Positions 42,382 to 52,331 of a DNA stretch of 64,000 nt are shown piece by piece. Position 1 is the first letter of the stretch, and the number at the start of each line of letters is the position of its first letter. The stretch comes from RHLJ01 sp965212165 (GTDB taxonomy: Bacteria > Bacteroidota > Rhodothermia > Balneolales > Balneolaceae). The stretch covers positions 744,001-808,000 of the forward strand of contig OZ243096.1 of the NCBI GenBank assembly GCA_965212165.1, in the 5' to 3' direction. The translations under genes were made by a program, and so were the position numbers. The notes beneath the pieces are model-generated. The model was not told the DNA's origin, made no database searches, and worked only from the letters and a program-made list of their open reading frames with translations.

Positions 42382-43269
42382 TTGGCGGTCATTTTTATTT
42401 TTATTGATGGTGTTGGGCTAGGAGAGGCATCTAATAAGAACCCCTTTTTCGTAAATACCTATGAAAGTTTTCAAATCCTTTCAGGTGAGAACTTCAGTAC
42501 TAATGGAAAAAACATTCTTTCAAAAAAGCACATCTTTAAACCAATTGATGCTAACCTTGGGGTTGATGGTTTACCACAAAGCGGAACAGGACAAACGACA
42601 TTGTTTACGGGTGAAAATGCTTCCAAAGTAATTGGTAAACATTTTGGACCATATCCACACACTGGAATTAAATATCTATTAAAAGAGCAAAGTCTCTTTC
42701 ATGCAATTAAGGAAATCGGAAAGAAACCATATTTCATAAATGCATACCCGCCCATATTCTTTGAACACGCAAAACGAAGAAACCGATGGAGTTGCACTAC
42801 TTTAATGACTCAAAGTGTAAATCTAATATTGAACTCAACGGAAGAAGTATTAAATGAAGAGGCATTAACTGCAGAAATAGTGCAAAACGCCTGGAGAGAA
42901 AGGCTGAATATTGATCTGCCAAAAATTAATGCAACAGAGGCGGCTCAGCGCTTACTAAATGTAGTTCCCAATTATGATCTAGTGATGTATGAGTATTACC
43001 TCACAGACAAAGCGGGTCACAATCAAAAAATCCAGGACGCCCAAACCGTGCTTAAAACACTGGATGAATTTCTGCTTCACATCATAAGAGAAAAAAGAAG
43101 TGAAGATGTTCTAGTAATAACCAGTGATCATGGAAATCTTGAAGATCTTTCAACTAAAACTCACACCAGAAATGAAGTACCATTATTTGTGATGGGTGAA
43201 GGTGCTGGGGCTCTCGAAAATATTGAAAGTTTAACTGGAGTGAAAGAAGGTATTTTGAAGGTTTTATAG
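42382..43269 (+). CDS. Alkaline-phosphatase-superfamily metalloenzyme
   Basis: A 295-aa protein related to phosphopentomutase/iPGM metalloenzymes. N-terminal FIFIDGVGLG (metal Asp9), QSGTGQTTLFTG (about 67-78, with the nucleophile Ser/Thr), EYYLTDKAGHNQ and ITSDHGNLED (about 246-255, DH metal ligands), then THTRNEVPLFVMG. It is too short for a full iPGM and lacks its mutase domain. The start is TTG at 42382, one base after the dtd stop. The substrate is unknown. Confidence 0.85.
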   Translation: MAVIFIFIDGVGLGEASNKNPFFVNTYESFQILSGENFSTNGKNILSKKHIFKPIDANLGVDGLPQSGTGQTTLFTGENASKVIGKHFGPYPHTGIKYLLKEQSLFHAIKEIGKKPYFINAYPPIFFEHAKRRNRWSCTTLMTQSVNLILNSTEEVLNEEALTAEIVQNAWRERLNIDLPKINATEAAQRLLNVVPNYDLVMYEYYLTDKAGHNQKIQDAQTVLKTLDEFLLHIIREKRSEDVLVITSDHGNLEDLSTKTHTRNEVPLFVMGEGAGALENIESLTGVKEGILKVL

Positions 43270-43426
43270 ATAAAACTTTATGTCGAGTAGATCTATTGAT
43301 CTTTGAAAAATTAAAAGTAAAGCATCCTTTGGATGACTTAAAAAAGGAATAACCCATCGAATACCTATTTATAAAACAAAAAGGTCATCCGGAACTCATT
43401 TCAAGATATTAAGTGACGCTTTTAAG

Positions 43427-43447
43427 CTACTAAATATAACTTAGTAG
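43427..43447. promoter_or_regulatory. 7-bp-arm palindrome upstream of the papain-fold gene
   Basis: Perfect inverted repeat CTACTAA (43427-43433), 7-nt loop, TTAGTAG (43441-43447), within the 234-bp gap before the gene at 43504. An operator or a transcript-end stem is possible. Nearby GCATCC/GGATG repeats add weak stems. Little else is seen in this gap. Confidence 0.3.
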
Positions 43448-43503
43448 TATCTAAAGGATGATAATACGATCAGAATTATTGATTTAATGAGTACATTCTC
43501 TCT

Positions 43504-44967
43504 ATGAAAAAAATTCTACTGTATACATTATTAGGACTAATAGGTATTTATGGGCTTCTATTAATTCCTGATACCAGCTCAATTAACATTGAGAGTGAAA
43601 GTAAATCTACCCCATTCTTATGGAATCAAGATGAACGATGGGACGATCTAGAAGAGCAATTTAATCGTGTTAGAACGAGCCCTGAACTAGTTAAAAATGA
43701 CGAAATTGAAATGAGTATTGAAACCATGAATTCAATACTATCGGATTTAGAAACTGAATCATTTAGTGCTAATGATGAACGACTCAACCTTCTACTAAAT
43801 ACCTACTTTGAAACAGCGCCTTTTATAGCAGCACAAGAAATTCAAAACCCGAGCTTCTTCGAGGTTTATAATCGTGCTCGAAGAATTATTAAAAGTGAAT
43901 CGATAAACTGGGACATTAATCTCCTTAAAACCAGAATTGCATTATATAAAGTGCTTTATGGTATGCGAGCAACAACAGAAGAAGTTCTACTTCAATCAAA
44001 AGAAGAAATTAAACCAGTTATAAATGTAACAGATGAAGAATCAGTAACTCCATCAACGACACTTTTTGGTATTAAAGTACATAGTGGAGATTTACTTGTT
44101 TCTAGAGGCGGGGCAGAAGTTTCAGCATTAATATCTAGAGGAAATGATTTCCAAGGAAATTTCTCTCATGTGGCTCTTATTTATGTAGAGGAAGGAACAA
44201 ATACAGCGTTTTTAATAGAGGCTCATATAGAGCGAGGCGTGGCAATAGCTTCAGCCCAAGAATATGTTAATGATGGGAAACTACGTTTTATGGTATTGCG
44301 ACCAAGAATGGATTTACCAGAAATAATTACTAATCCAATGCTTCCTCATGTTGCAGCAAAAGAGGTATTCGAGGAAGCTCAAGAGCGACACATTCCTTAT
44401 GATTTTAAAATGAATTTCTTTGACTCAGAAGCTATGTTCTGTTCAGAAGTTGGTTCATATGCATATAAAAATAAAGGCATTAAACTCTGGCAATCTGAAT
44501 CAACAATATCTTCATATGGTGTAGTTTCTGTATTGAATACATTTGGAGTGGAAAACTTCGTTACACAAATGCCATCTGATTTAGAATACGACCCACAGCT
44601 TTCGGTGGTGGCCGAATGGAGAAATACCGAAGCGTTATACGATGATCACTTATACAACGCAGTTATTGATGCTATGCTTGAGTGTGCAGATAAGAGAATT
44701 GAGATAGAGTACAACCATTTTTTACTTCCCGTAATTAGAGTATTAAAAGGATATAGTGTGATAAAGAATCAATTTGGTGGCGTAGGGCCAATTCCAGAAG
44801 GAATGAGCTCTACACAAGCGTTAAAAAGTGAAGCATTCATAAGTAGACATGAAGATCTAAAATTAAGAACGCGCTCAGAATTAGAACAATTTGAAAGTCA
44901 AAATGGATATATACCACCGTATTGGGAAATGGTTAATTCAGCGAGAGAAAATACAGGCTGTAAATAA
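43504..44967 (+). CDS. Permuted papain-fold (YiiX/YebB-like NlpC/P60) enzyme
   Basis: A 487-aa protein with an N-terminal signal anchor (about 2-22). Residues about 190-360 form the permuted papain-like domain: SGDLLVSRGGAEVSALISRG, catalytic H222 in FSHVALI, LIEAHIERG and C313 in FCSEVGSY. The order His-Glu-Cys is the permuted arrangement of YiiX-type thiol hydrolases or acyltransferases acting on cell-wall peptides or lipids. The N-terminal (30-185) and C-terminal (370-487) parts are helical and unrecognised. The patatin-like gene follows 9 bases later, hinting at a shared envelope-lipid role. Confidence 0.82.
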   Translation: MKKILLYTLLGLIGIYGLLLIPDTSSINIESESKSTPFLWNQDERWDDLEEQFNRVRTSPELVKNDEIEMSIETMNSILSDLETESFSANDERLNLLLNTYFETAPFIAAQEIQNPSFFEVYNRARRIIKSESINWDINLLKTRIALYKVLYGMRATTEEVLLQSKEEIKPVINVTDEESVTPSTTLFGIKVHSGDLLVSRGGAEVSALISRGNDFQGNFSHVALIYVEEGTNTAFLIEAHIERGVAIASAQEYVNDGKLRFMVLRPRMDLPEIITNPMLPHVAAKEVFEEAQERHIPYDFKMNFFDSEAMFCSEVGSYAYKNKGIKLWQSESTISSYGVVSVLNTFGVENFVTQMPSDLEYDPQLSVVAEWRNTEALYDDHLYNAVIDAMLECADKRIEIEYNHFLLPVIRVLKGYSVIKNQFGGVGPIPEGMSSTQALKSEAFISRHEDLKLRTRSELEQFESQNGYIPPYWEMVNSARENTGCK

Positions 44968-44976
44968 AAGTGATCA

Positions 44977-45876
44977 ATGAATAAGAAAGTCCATTTAGTA
45001 TTAGGGAGCGGCGGGGCAAGGGGCCTAACACATATTTCTGTTATTGAAAGTTTAGAGGAAGAGGGATATGAGATCATTGAAATAATTGGTTGCTCAATGG
45101 GGGCTGTAATTGGTGGTTTTTATGCGTCCGGTCATTTGAAAGAATACAAGGAATGGTTATTCGGTTTATCAAAATCTGATGTATTCGAGTTAATGGATTT
45201 TACATTTACCAAACAGGGGTTTATAAAAGGTGAAAAGATATTTAATCGCCTTAAAGAAATGACTGGCGATCTTAACATTGAAGACTTCAAGATCCCTTTT
45301 ACTGCCGTTGCTACCGATATAAAAAACAATAAAGAAGTCCATTTCAAAAAAGGCGACCTTTTTAAAGCGCTACGAGCTACGGTTTCTATTCCTGGTGTTT
45401 TTATTCCTGTTATTCAAGGAAATAAATTATTAGTGGATGGCGGAGTGTTAAACCCAATGCCAGTAAACCTTGTTGAGAAAGAAAAGGATGCAATTGTAAT
45501 AGCAGTTAATTTAAATGCACCTGCAGAAGATGAATTTAAAACATCAAAGAAAAGTATAAAAGAACTAGCTAGGAAGAACGAAATCCAAAAGTGGATCGAA
45601 AAAATGCTTCCCGATGGCTTGATGGAATATACTAAAAGACATGAGAAAGAAGACCCAGAAACTGCAGAGGAGTTTTCATTAATGGGTTTAATGGAGGCGA
45701 CATTCAGTTTTACCCAAGACCGGCTAACAACACTTATTCTTGAAACGTATAAACCGGATGTACTCATCTCAATACCAAGAAATGCAGCAGGAACATTCGA
45801 ATTTTATGAATCCGAAAAAATATACAAGCTAGGTGTAAAGCGATATAAAGAAGCTATGAAAGCATCTGGCAGATAA
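44977..45876 (+). CDS. Patatin-like phospholipase (RssA type)
   Basis: A 299-aa patatin. The oxyanion loop GSGGARG is at 10-16, the nucleophile elbow GCSMGA has S40, and the catalytic Asp is D154 in VDGGVLNPMPV. It is cytosolic or peripherally membrane-bound, and cleaves acyl chains of lipids. It lies 9 bases after the papain-fold gene. The C-terminal half (about 190-299) is charged and helical, longer than in RssA, and could contact membranes. Confidence 0.92.
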   Translation: MNKKVHLVLGSGGARGLTHISVIESLEEEGYEIIEIIGCSMGAVIGGFYASGHLKEYKEWLFGLSKSDVFELMDFTFTKQGFIKGEKIFNRLKEMTGDLNIEDFKIPFTAVATDIKNNKEVHFKKGDLFKALRATVSIPGVFIPVIQGNKLLVDGGVLNPMPVNLVEKEKDAIVIAVNLNAPAEDEFKTSKKSIKELARKNEIQKWIEKMLPDGLMEYTKRHEKEDPETAEEFSLMGLMEATFSFTQDRLTTLILETYKPDVLISIPRNAAGTFEFYESEKIYKLGVKRYKEAMKASGR

Positions 45877-45879
45877 GGA

Positions 45880-47775
45880 TTACCAATCATCTGTTCTAAA
45901 CGGAACCATCGGTAAACCATTAATATTATACATAAACGCATCTGGATTATCTTCCCAAGCATATCGAACAGCAACTGGGGTTTCGACCATATCTGAGCTG
46001 ACAATTATATGATCACCATTAATACGAGCTTCAGCCCAATGAAAAACACTGTCGGAACCAGCTATTGAAAAACCCGTGATCGAGCCAAGACGTTTGTTTT
46101 GAAGACCTTTTCCAATATTATTAAAAGATAAAATTACACGATCTCCATCTAAAACATGACCTCTATACATTGGGCCTGAATCAATAACATCTTCATAAAA
46201 TGCGACTCGTCTTGCAGATTGCCATAATCGATATCCGACGTCTTGCTTATTTCTAGGGTGAATATCATTTGCCTCCCCAATATCAATGATGGTAGCCATT
46301 CCAGTGTTAGCCAAACTAAGTGTTTGAGTTTGAGCCTCTCTTAATCGGGCCCACCAAGAATCATATGGATCATCCTGCTTTTGTTGAAAGTTGGCAAGCT
46401 GGACGAAAAGGAAAGGGAAGTCGCCTTGATTCCAACTTTTTCTCCACTCTTCAATCATGGCTTCAAACAGCTCATTGTAATATTGATATTGTCCAACATT
46501 ACTTTCTCCCTGATACCAAATTGCACCTTTTATTGAGTATCCAGCAACGGGGTTAATCATAGCATTAAATAAAGTGCCAGGGCGATGTTCATACCGTACT
46601 GTAGTAGGCATTGGGGGTTCAACAGTATTCGAAAACTTCCACGCACCTTCTAAATTGATTTTTTGGTCGCCAGCCTCAATCCAGAATTCATCCTCTAATC
46701 CGATAAAAGTTTGATTATTCCAGTCTTCAACGGTTCGAATAGCAATAACATTTTCACCTTCTTTAAGGACATCAGGAGAGATATTGATAATCTCTGGATC
46801 ATCCGACCATATTTTACCGTATACCTTTTCACCATTAATAAATACAACTGTGAACTTACCAGGACTGCCAAAAGACAGTCTAGCGTTATCTGTATTCTCT
46901 AGAGTAAAGTTCTTTCTTAGCCATACAAAATCGTTTAACGGCGCACTATTTGGTAATTCAATTTCAATCCAGTTAAAATCATTGAAGTCAGATTGATGAG
47001 CACCAAAACTTAGAAAATCAGTTTGATCTTGAACACGTTGATATTTTTCTGTAATTCGTTGCTCATTTTCTTCAAACCGATTTGCCCAATCAATTTCAGG
47101 GTTGAGCATTTCCTCAGCGGCTTCTTTATAACCATTTATCGAAGCAAGTCGAGCGGCTGGGGCCCAAGATTCAGCTGGCGTTCCGCCCCAGTTATTGTCA
47201 ATTATACCAATAGGAACATCTTTTTCCGCATGGTTATGTTTTGCAAAAAACCAAGCAACTGCTGAAAATTCTCGAGCATTTTCTTTGTTTGCAACTTTCC
47301 ACTCAGCGTCATGTTTTAAATCATATAATGGCTGAGCAGAAATATCGTGAGCAACTTTAAAAAACCGGATTTCAGGATAATTGGCGTCATTTAGTTCAAT
47401 CTCCATGTTGTCGATATTGTCGCCTATTTGCCATTCCATATTCGACTGTCCACCAGCTATCCAAACATCCCCAAAGTAAACATCACTAAACGAAATTGTT
47501 TTTCTTGAGTCGATAGTAATTGTATGTGGGCCGCCAGCTTTATGTTTTGGTAGAAATGCTTCCCATTGGCCATTATTATTAGCTTCGGTAGTTACACTGA
47601 TATCATCAATCATTATGGTTACCATGGATGAAGGCCTAGATGTTCCCCAAATACGAACGTCTGCATCTCTTTGTAAGACCATGTGATCACTAAAAACTTT
47701 TGGAAGACTAAGTTCTTGCGCTGAGATAGAATTAAATGAAAACAAAATTAAAGAAAGATAAAGAAGTGCTCGCAT
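45880..47775 (-). CDS. Sialate O-acetylesterase, exported
   Basis: A 631-aa exported SGNH-type esterase with signal peptide (cut after SISAQ, about residue 19). A beta-rich N-terminal domain (about 25-100) leads to block I GGQSNMEW at about 110-117, then NWGGTPAESW, a sandwich insert (about 290-370), GAIWYQGESNVGQY (about 405-418) and the terminal DIHPRNKQDVG with Asp/His. It removes acetyl groups from sialic acids or xylan. It is convergent with the patatin gene (3 bp between ends) and divergent from glpK. Confidence 0.93.
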   Translation of the reverse strand: MRALLYLSLILFSFNSISAQELSLPKVFSDHMVLQRDADVRIWGTSRPSSMVTIMIDDISVTTEANNNGQWEAFLPKHKAGGPHTITIDSRKTISFSDVYFGDVWIAGGQSNMEWQIGDNIDNMEIELNDANYPEIRFFKVAHDISAQPLYDLKHDAEWKVANKENAREFSAVAWFFAKHNHAEKDVPIGIIDNNWGGTPAESWAPAARLASINGYKEAAEEMLNPEIDWANRFEENEQRITEKYQRVQDQTDFLSFGAHQSDFNDFNWIEIELPNSAPLNDFVWLRKNFTLENTDNARLSFGSPGKFTVVFINGEKVYGKIWSDDPEIINISPDVLKEGENVIAIRTVEDWNNQTFIGLEDEFWIEAGDQKINLEGAWKFSNTVEPPMPTTVRYEHRPGTLFNAMINPVAGYSIKGAIWYQGESNVGQYQYYNELFEAMIEEWRKSWNQGDFPFLFVQLANFQQKQDDPYDSWWARLREAQTQTLSLANTGMATIIDIGEANDIHPRNKQDVGYRLWQSARRVAFYEDVIDSGPMYRGHVLDGDRVILSFNNIGKGLQNKRLGSITGFSIAGSDSVFHWAEARINGDHIIVSSDMVETPVAVRYAWEDNPDAFMYNINGLPMVPFRTDDW

Positions 47776-47916
47776 AATGATGAAGTATGATTTATTACTA
47801 ATAAAACCAAAGTAATAGAAGGAATTTTAAAAACCTATATCTCACAATATCTTGATTTCCATTTCCCAACTTTTTCAAACATATTAGTTTGTTAGTAAAT
47901 ACATGAGGAGTTGAAA

Positions 47917-49410
47917 ATGGAAAAGAGATTTGTTTTAGCAATAGACCAAGGGACAACAAGTTCCAGGGCAATTGTTTTTAATCATGCAGGTGAAATTCAA
48001 GCTGTAGCACAAAAAGAATTTAAACAGTATTTCCAAAAAAACGGCTGGGTTGAACACGATGCCAATGAAATCTGGAAAACACAAGCTGGGGTAGTCGCTG
48101 AAGCTATAACCGACTGTGGAGCAGATGGGAAAAGTATTGCTGCAATTGGTATCACAAACCAAAGAGAAACAACGGTAGTTTGGGATAAAGAAACAGGACA
48201 GCCAGTTTATAATGCAATAGTTTGGCAAGACCGGAGAACCTCAGACTATTGTGATCAGTTGAGGGAAGAGGGCTGGGTTGAAAAAGTAAAAGAGAAAACA
48301 GGCTTAATTATTGATAGCTACTTCTCAGGAACAAAGATTAAATGGATTTTAGAAAATGTAGATGGAGCGAAGGAAAAAGCGATTCAGGGAAAGCTAGCTT
48401 TTGGTACCATAGACTCTTGGTTGGTTTGGAATTTTACAAAAGGAGATAGCCACGTTACAGACGTAACAAACGCATCAAGAACGATGCTTTATAATATTAG
48501 AGAACATGCATGGGATCTGGAGTTGTTGGAATTAATGGGAATTCCGGAAAGTATGCTACCAGAAGTAAAGTCTTCAAGCGAGGTTTATGGACAAACAAAA
48601 ACAACCATATTTGCGCATGAAGTTCCAATTGCTGGGATAGCAGGTGATCAACAAGCTGCTATGTTTGGGCAAATGTGTCTGCAGCCAGGCATGTTGAAAA
48701 ACACTTATGGAACAGGTTCCTTTATTATGTTTAATACTGGCGAAGAAGCCATTGAGTCAAATAATAACCTTCTTACAACAATTGGTTATGGCTATGATAA
48801 AAAAACGATTTACGCGCTTGAGGGATCTATATTTATTGCAGGAGCAGTTGTACAATGGCTGCGCGATGGTCTGGGAATCATTAAGTCGTCATCAGAAATA
48901 GAAAAACTAGCTCTAACTGAAAAAGATAATGGAGGTGTTTATTTGGTTCCGGCTTTTGCGGGTTTAGGGGCGCCACACTGGGACCAAAGAGCTCGTGGCT
49001 CAATCCTCGGATTAACCCGAGGATCAACTGCGGGGCATATCGCTCGTGCCGCTCTAGAGGGAATTGCTTTTCAGGTAAAGGACGTACTATCAGCAATGGA
49101 AGCAGATTCTGGAATTGAAATTAAAGAACTTCGTGTAGATGGCGGGGCAACGATAAACGATACTTTAATGCAGTTTCAATCAGATATTTTACAGATTCCA
49201 CTGGTTCGACCAAAGATTTTAGAAACTACAGCCCTTGGAGCGGCATATTTAGCTGGATTAGCTGTTGGTTTTTGGAAAACCACAGACGAAATAAAGAAAC
49301 AGTGGCAAGAGGACAAGCGCTTTGAGCCAAGTATGAGTAAAGACGAGGCTATGAGCTTTCTATATAAATGGAATAAAGCGGTGGAGAAAAGTAAAGGCTG
49401 GATAGAATAG
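47917..49410 (+). CDS. glpK: Glycerol kinase
   Basis: GlpK, 497 aa. The start is the ATG at 47917; a Shine-Dalgarno GAGGAG at 47905-47910 leaves six bases, whereas the TTG at 47911 would have none. FGGY signatures: IDQGTTSSRAI (about 8-18), QDRRT, DSYFSGTKIKWIL, GTIDSWL, GDQQAAMFGQ, YGTGSFIMFN and LEGIAFQVKDVL. It phosphorylates glycerol to sn-glycerol-3-phosphate. First gene of the glpK-glpD-glpF operon. Confidence 0.98.
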   Translation: MEKRFVLAIDQGTTSSRAIVFNHAGEIQAVAQKEFKQYFQKNGWVEHDANEIWKTQAGVVAEAITDCGADGKSIAAIGITNQRETTVVWDKETGQPVYNAIVWQDRRTSDYCDQLREEGWVEKVKEKTGLIIDSYFSGTKIKWILENVDGAKEKAIQGKLAFGTIDSWLVWNFTKGDSHVTDVTNASRTMLYNIREHAWDLELLELMGIPESMLPEVKSSSEVYGQTKTTIFAHEVPIAGIAGDQQAAMFGQMCLQPGMLKNTYGTGSFIMFNTGEEAIESNNNLLTTIGYGYDKKTIYALEGSIFIAGAVVQWLRDGLGIIKSSSEIEKLALTEKDNGGVYLVPAFAGLGAPHWDQRARGSILGLTRGSTAGHIARAALEGIAFQVKDVLSAMEADSGIEIKELRVDGGATINDTLMQFQSDILQIPLVRPKILETTALGAAYLAGLAVGFWKTTDEIKKQWQEDKRFEPSMSKDEAMSFLYKWNKAVEKSKGWIE

Positions 49411-49448
49411 TATTAAAGAGATATAAAATTTAAGAATAGAGAGTTAAT

Positions 49449-51011
49449 ATGAACAGAGCAGACTTTATTAAAACTATAAAAGAATTCAATGATTACTGGG
49501 ATGTATTAATTATTGGAGGCGGTGCCACTGGCTTGGGTTGCGCGGTCGATTCTGCCTCTCGTGGGTACAAAACATTGCTCCTTGATATGCATGACTTTGC
49601 TAAAGGAACATCAAGTAGAAGCACAAAGCTTGTTCATGGAGGCGTTCGGTATTTACAACAAGGAGATGTGTCTCTTGTAATTGAAGCCCTGAAAGAGAGG
49701 GGGCTACTTATTCAAAATGCACCTCATTTAGTAAGTCACCAGTCGTTTATAGTTCCTAGTTATAAATGGTGGAACGGCCCTTTTTATGGTGTTGGAATGA
49801 AAGTTTATGATGCGTTAGCGGGAAAACTTGGGATCAAAAAGTCTAAGAGCCTTTCAAAAGAAGAAGTTCTTGAAAAAATACCAACACTAGAGCCGGAAGG
49901 GTTAAATGGAGGGACAATTTACTACGATGGTCAATTTGATGATTCCCGACTGGCAATAAACCTAGCACAAACTGCAGCTGATAATGGCGCCACAACAATC
50001 AACTATGTGAAAGTAACTGGCCTGATTAAAAACGGGTCAGATCTTATAACGGGCGTAAAAGCGCAGGATATGATGGACGGAAGCGCCATTGAAATTAAAG
50101 CGAGAGTAGTTATAAACGCTACAGGTATTTTTACAGACTCTATCTTAGGTATGGATGACGGAGAACATAAAAATATTATTCAGTGCGCTCAAGGGGTTCA
50201 TTTAGTATTAGATAAAGAATTTCTACCGGGAAATGCAGCTATAATGGTTCCTCATACTGATGATGGTCGCGTCCTTTTTGCTGTGCCCTGGCATGGAAAA
50301 GCCTTGGTTGGAACCACAGACACCCCAATTGAAAAACCAAGCCTTGAACCAATTGCGTTAGAAGAAGAGATTGATTTCATACTTCGCCACGCTAAGCAAT
50401 ACCTATCAAAAGACCCGATTAAGAGCGACGTCAAAAGCGTGTTTGCAGGACTTAGACCTCTTGTTCGCCCAGAGGATGCGAAGGAAACCTCTGAAATATC
50501 AAGAAGCCACCATCTTCGTGTTTCAGAATCCGGGTTAGTTACAATAACTGGGGGGAAATGGACTACATATAGAAAGATGGCAGAAGACACAATTGATCAA
50601 GCAATAATAATAGCAGGGCTTGAAAGTGTTCAATGTAAAACTGAGAACCTCAGAATTCATGGTTGGCTTAAGAATGTAGATCAAGAGGATCATCTTCACG
50701 TATATGGTTCTGATGTAGTGAGATTAAAGAAATTACTTGAAGAAAATGAAGAATGGAAAGAGCGGCTTCATCCAAACTTGTCCTATTTAAAAGGGGAAGT
50801 AGTGTGGGCGGTTAGAAATGAGCTAGCAATTACCATTGAAGATGTACTATCTAGAAGGACACGGGCTTTATTGTTGGATGCAAAAGCATCGCTAGAAATG
50901 GCGCCTATTGTTGGGGCTTTACTTGCTTCTGAATTTGGCTATGATGATGCTTGGGTTGAACAAGAAGTGAAAGAATATATAGCATTGGCAAAAAATTATA
51001 TTTTAGATTAA
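49449..51011 (+). CDS. glpD: Glycerol-3-phosphate dehydrogenase (FAD)
   Basis: GlpD, 520 aa. FAD motif GGGATGLGCAVDSASRG (about 22-38), SSRSTKLVHGGVRYLQQGD (about 57-75) and the C-terminal ITGGKWTTYRKMAEDT (about 360-375) are present. It oxidises glycerol-3-phosphate to dihydroxyacetone phosphate, feeding electrons to quinone at the inner membrane. It follows glpK by 38 bases and precedes glpF by 15 bases. Confidence 0.97.
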   Translation: MNRADFIKTIKEFNDYWDVLIIGGGATGLGCAVDSASRGYKTLLLDMHDFAKGTSSRSTKLVHGGVRYLQQGDVSLVIEALKERGLLIQNAPHLVSHQSFIVPSYKWWNGPFYGVGMKVYDALAGKLGIKKSKSLSKEEVLEKIPTLEPEGLNGGTIYYDGQFDDSRLAINLAQTAADNGATTINYVKVTGLIKNGSDLITGVKAQDMMDGSAIEIKARVVINATGIFTDSILGMDDGEHKNIIQCAQGVHLVLDKEFLPGNAAIMVPHTDDGRVLFAVPWHGKALVGTTDTPIEKPSLEPIALEEEIDFILRHAKQYLSKDPIKSDVKSVFAGLRPLVRPEDAKETSEISRSHHLRVSESGLVTITGGKWTTYRKMAEDTIDQAIIIAGLESVQCKTENLRIHGWLKNVDQEDHLHVYGSDVVRLKKLLEENEEWKERLHPNLSYLKGEVVWAVRNELAITIEDVLSRRTRALLLDAKASLEMAPIVGALLASEFGYDDAWVEQEVKEYIALAKNYILD

Positions 51012-51026
51012 TTATAATGGGATGAT

Positions 51027-51737
51027 ATGGAAGCTTATTTAGGAGAAGTACTAGGAACGTTTCTTTTGATGGTTTTAGGGCTTGGTGTAAATGCCAATGT
51101 CTCACTTAAAAAAACATATGGTTCCGGCGCGGGTTGGATTGTAATCTCTTGGGGATGGGGAATAGCCGTTTTTGTAGCTGTTTTTGTATCATCAGGAATT
51201 AGTGGAGCCCATATAAACCCAGCGGTAACTCTTGGCCTAGCAATAGTAGGTAAGTTTTCGTGGGCATTGGTTCCCGGATATATTATTGCACAGTTTATTG
51301 GAGCTATTCTGGCTGCGGTATTAATATGGATTCACTTTAGAAACCATTTTGATGAAACCGATGATCAAGGAACAAAGCTAGGTGTATTTAGTACAGGGCC
51401 TGCTATTAAAGATTCTCTCAACAATCTTTATTCGGAGGTTTTAGGAACATTTGTATTGGTTTTAGCCGTTCTATATATCGCCGCGCCGGAGATTGGTTTA
51501 GGATCAATTGAAGCGCTGCCAGTTGGGTTATTAGTTTTTGGAATTGGAATGTCGCTTGGAGGAACCACGGGTTATGCAATTAATCCAGCACGTGATTTAG
51601 GACCCAGAATTGCACACGCCTTTCTTCCAATAAAAGATAAAGGCCCAAGCCAATGGGAATATTCTTGGATCCCAGTTATTGGCCCGATTATTGGGGCAAT
51701 AATAGCAGCAATTGTATTTATTCAACTTCCTTTTTAA
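51027..51737 (+). CDS. glpF: Glycerol uptake facilitator (aquaglyceroporin)
   Basis: GlpF/MIP channel, 236 aa, six spans and two NPA half-helices: SGAHINPAVTLG (about 59-70) and GYAINPARDLGPR (about 182-194). The Asp after the second NPA box (NPARD) is typical of glycerol-conducting MIPs. Last of the glpK-glpD-glpF set; a small membrane gene follows after 3 bases. Confidence 0.96.
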   Translation: MEAYLGEVLGTFLLMVLGLGVNANVSLKKTYGSGAGWIVISWGWGIAVFVAVFVSSGISGAHINPAVTLGLAIVGKFSWALVPGYIIAQFIGAILAAVLIWIHFRNHFDETDDQGTKLGVFSTGPAIKDSLNNLYSEVLGTFVLVLAVLYIAAPEIGLGSIEALPVGLLVFGIGMSLGGTTGYAINPARDLGPRIAHAFLPIKDKGPSQWEYSWIPVIGPIIGAIIAAIVFIQLPF

Positions 51738-51740
51738 AAA

Positions 51741-52331
51741 ATGAATATGAAAAAAATGTTTATGCACAGAAGCTGGCGGTTTCTAATCTTTGAATTTATT
51801 GTTGTCTTTATAGGTATATATGGCGCGTTCTATTTAACGACATTGAGGGAAGAACAAATTGAGAGACGAAACCAAGTAAATTACTACAAGACTTTTATGT
51901 TAAACCTTGACTATCTATATATCAATGCTGAGATGGTTAAAGAGAAGGTAGATGCTCAGATTGAAATTCATAAAACAGACCCGGAAGCTGAAATAGAATT
52001 ACTAAGAGATATCGATTTCACTAATAATATGTTAATCGTAAGGTCTGGATTTGAGGCAGAAAACTTTACTACCATCGGTCAAGATTATTTGGCAAGCCTT
52101 GATAGGGGCTCAAATTTAATATCATTGATAGATAAAAGAGCAAATATTTTAGAAGAAGAGACTCGGAAGTATTTGATATATGGCGAAAACAGTGAAAAAG
52201 AATTCCGGCGCTGGTATATAGAAGAGCTTGAAACACTTTCAGTGTTATTATCTCAATTGCAGCAGACAATTATAAAAGGTGCGGTGCCCGAAACGAAAAA
52301 TATAATTCAACAAATGGAAGAGAATAATTAG
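51741..52331 (+). CDS. Hypothetical protein, one membrane span, glp-operon neighbour
   Basis: A 196-aa protein. Span at about 13-30 (FLIFEFIVVFIGIYGAFYL), then a long, mostly helical, charged extracytoplasmic or cytoplasmic domain (EEQIERRNQVNYYKTFML...). The layout recalls DUF6090-type proteins, but I cannot confirm this. It starts 3 bases after glpF, so it is probably in the glp transcript. It ends in a TTAG overlap with adk. Confidence 0.65.
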   Translation: MNMKKMFMHRSWRFLIFEFIVVFIGIYGAFYLTTLREEQIERRNQVNYYKTFMLNLDYLYINAEMVKEKVDAQIEIHKTDPEAEIELLRDIDFTNNMLIVRSGFEAENFTTIGQDYLASLDRGSNLISLIDKRANILEEETRKYLIYGENSEKEFRRWYIEELETLSVLLSQLQQTIIKGAVPETKNIIQQMEENN

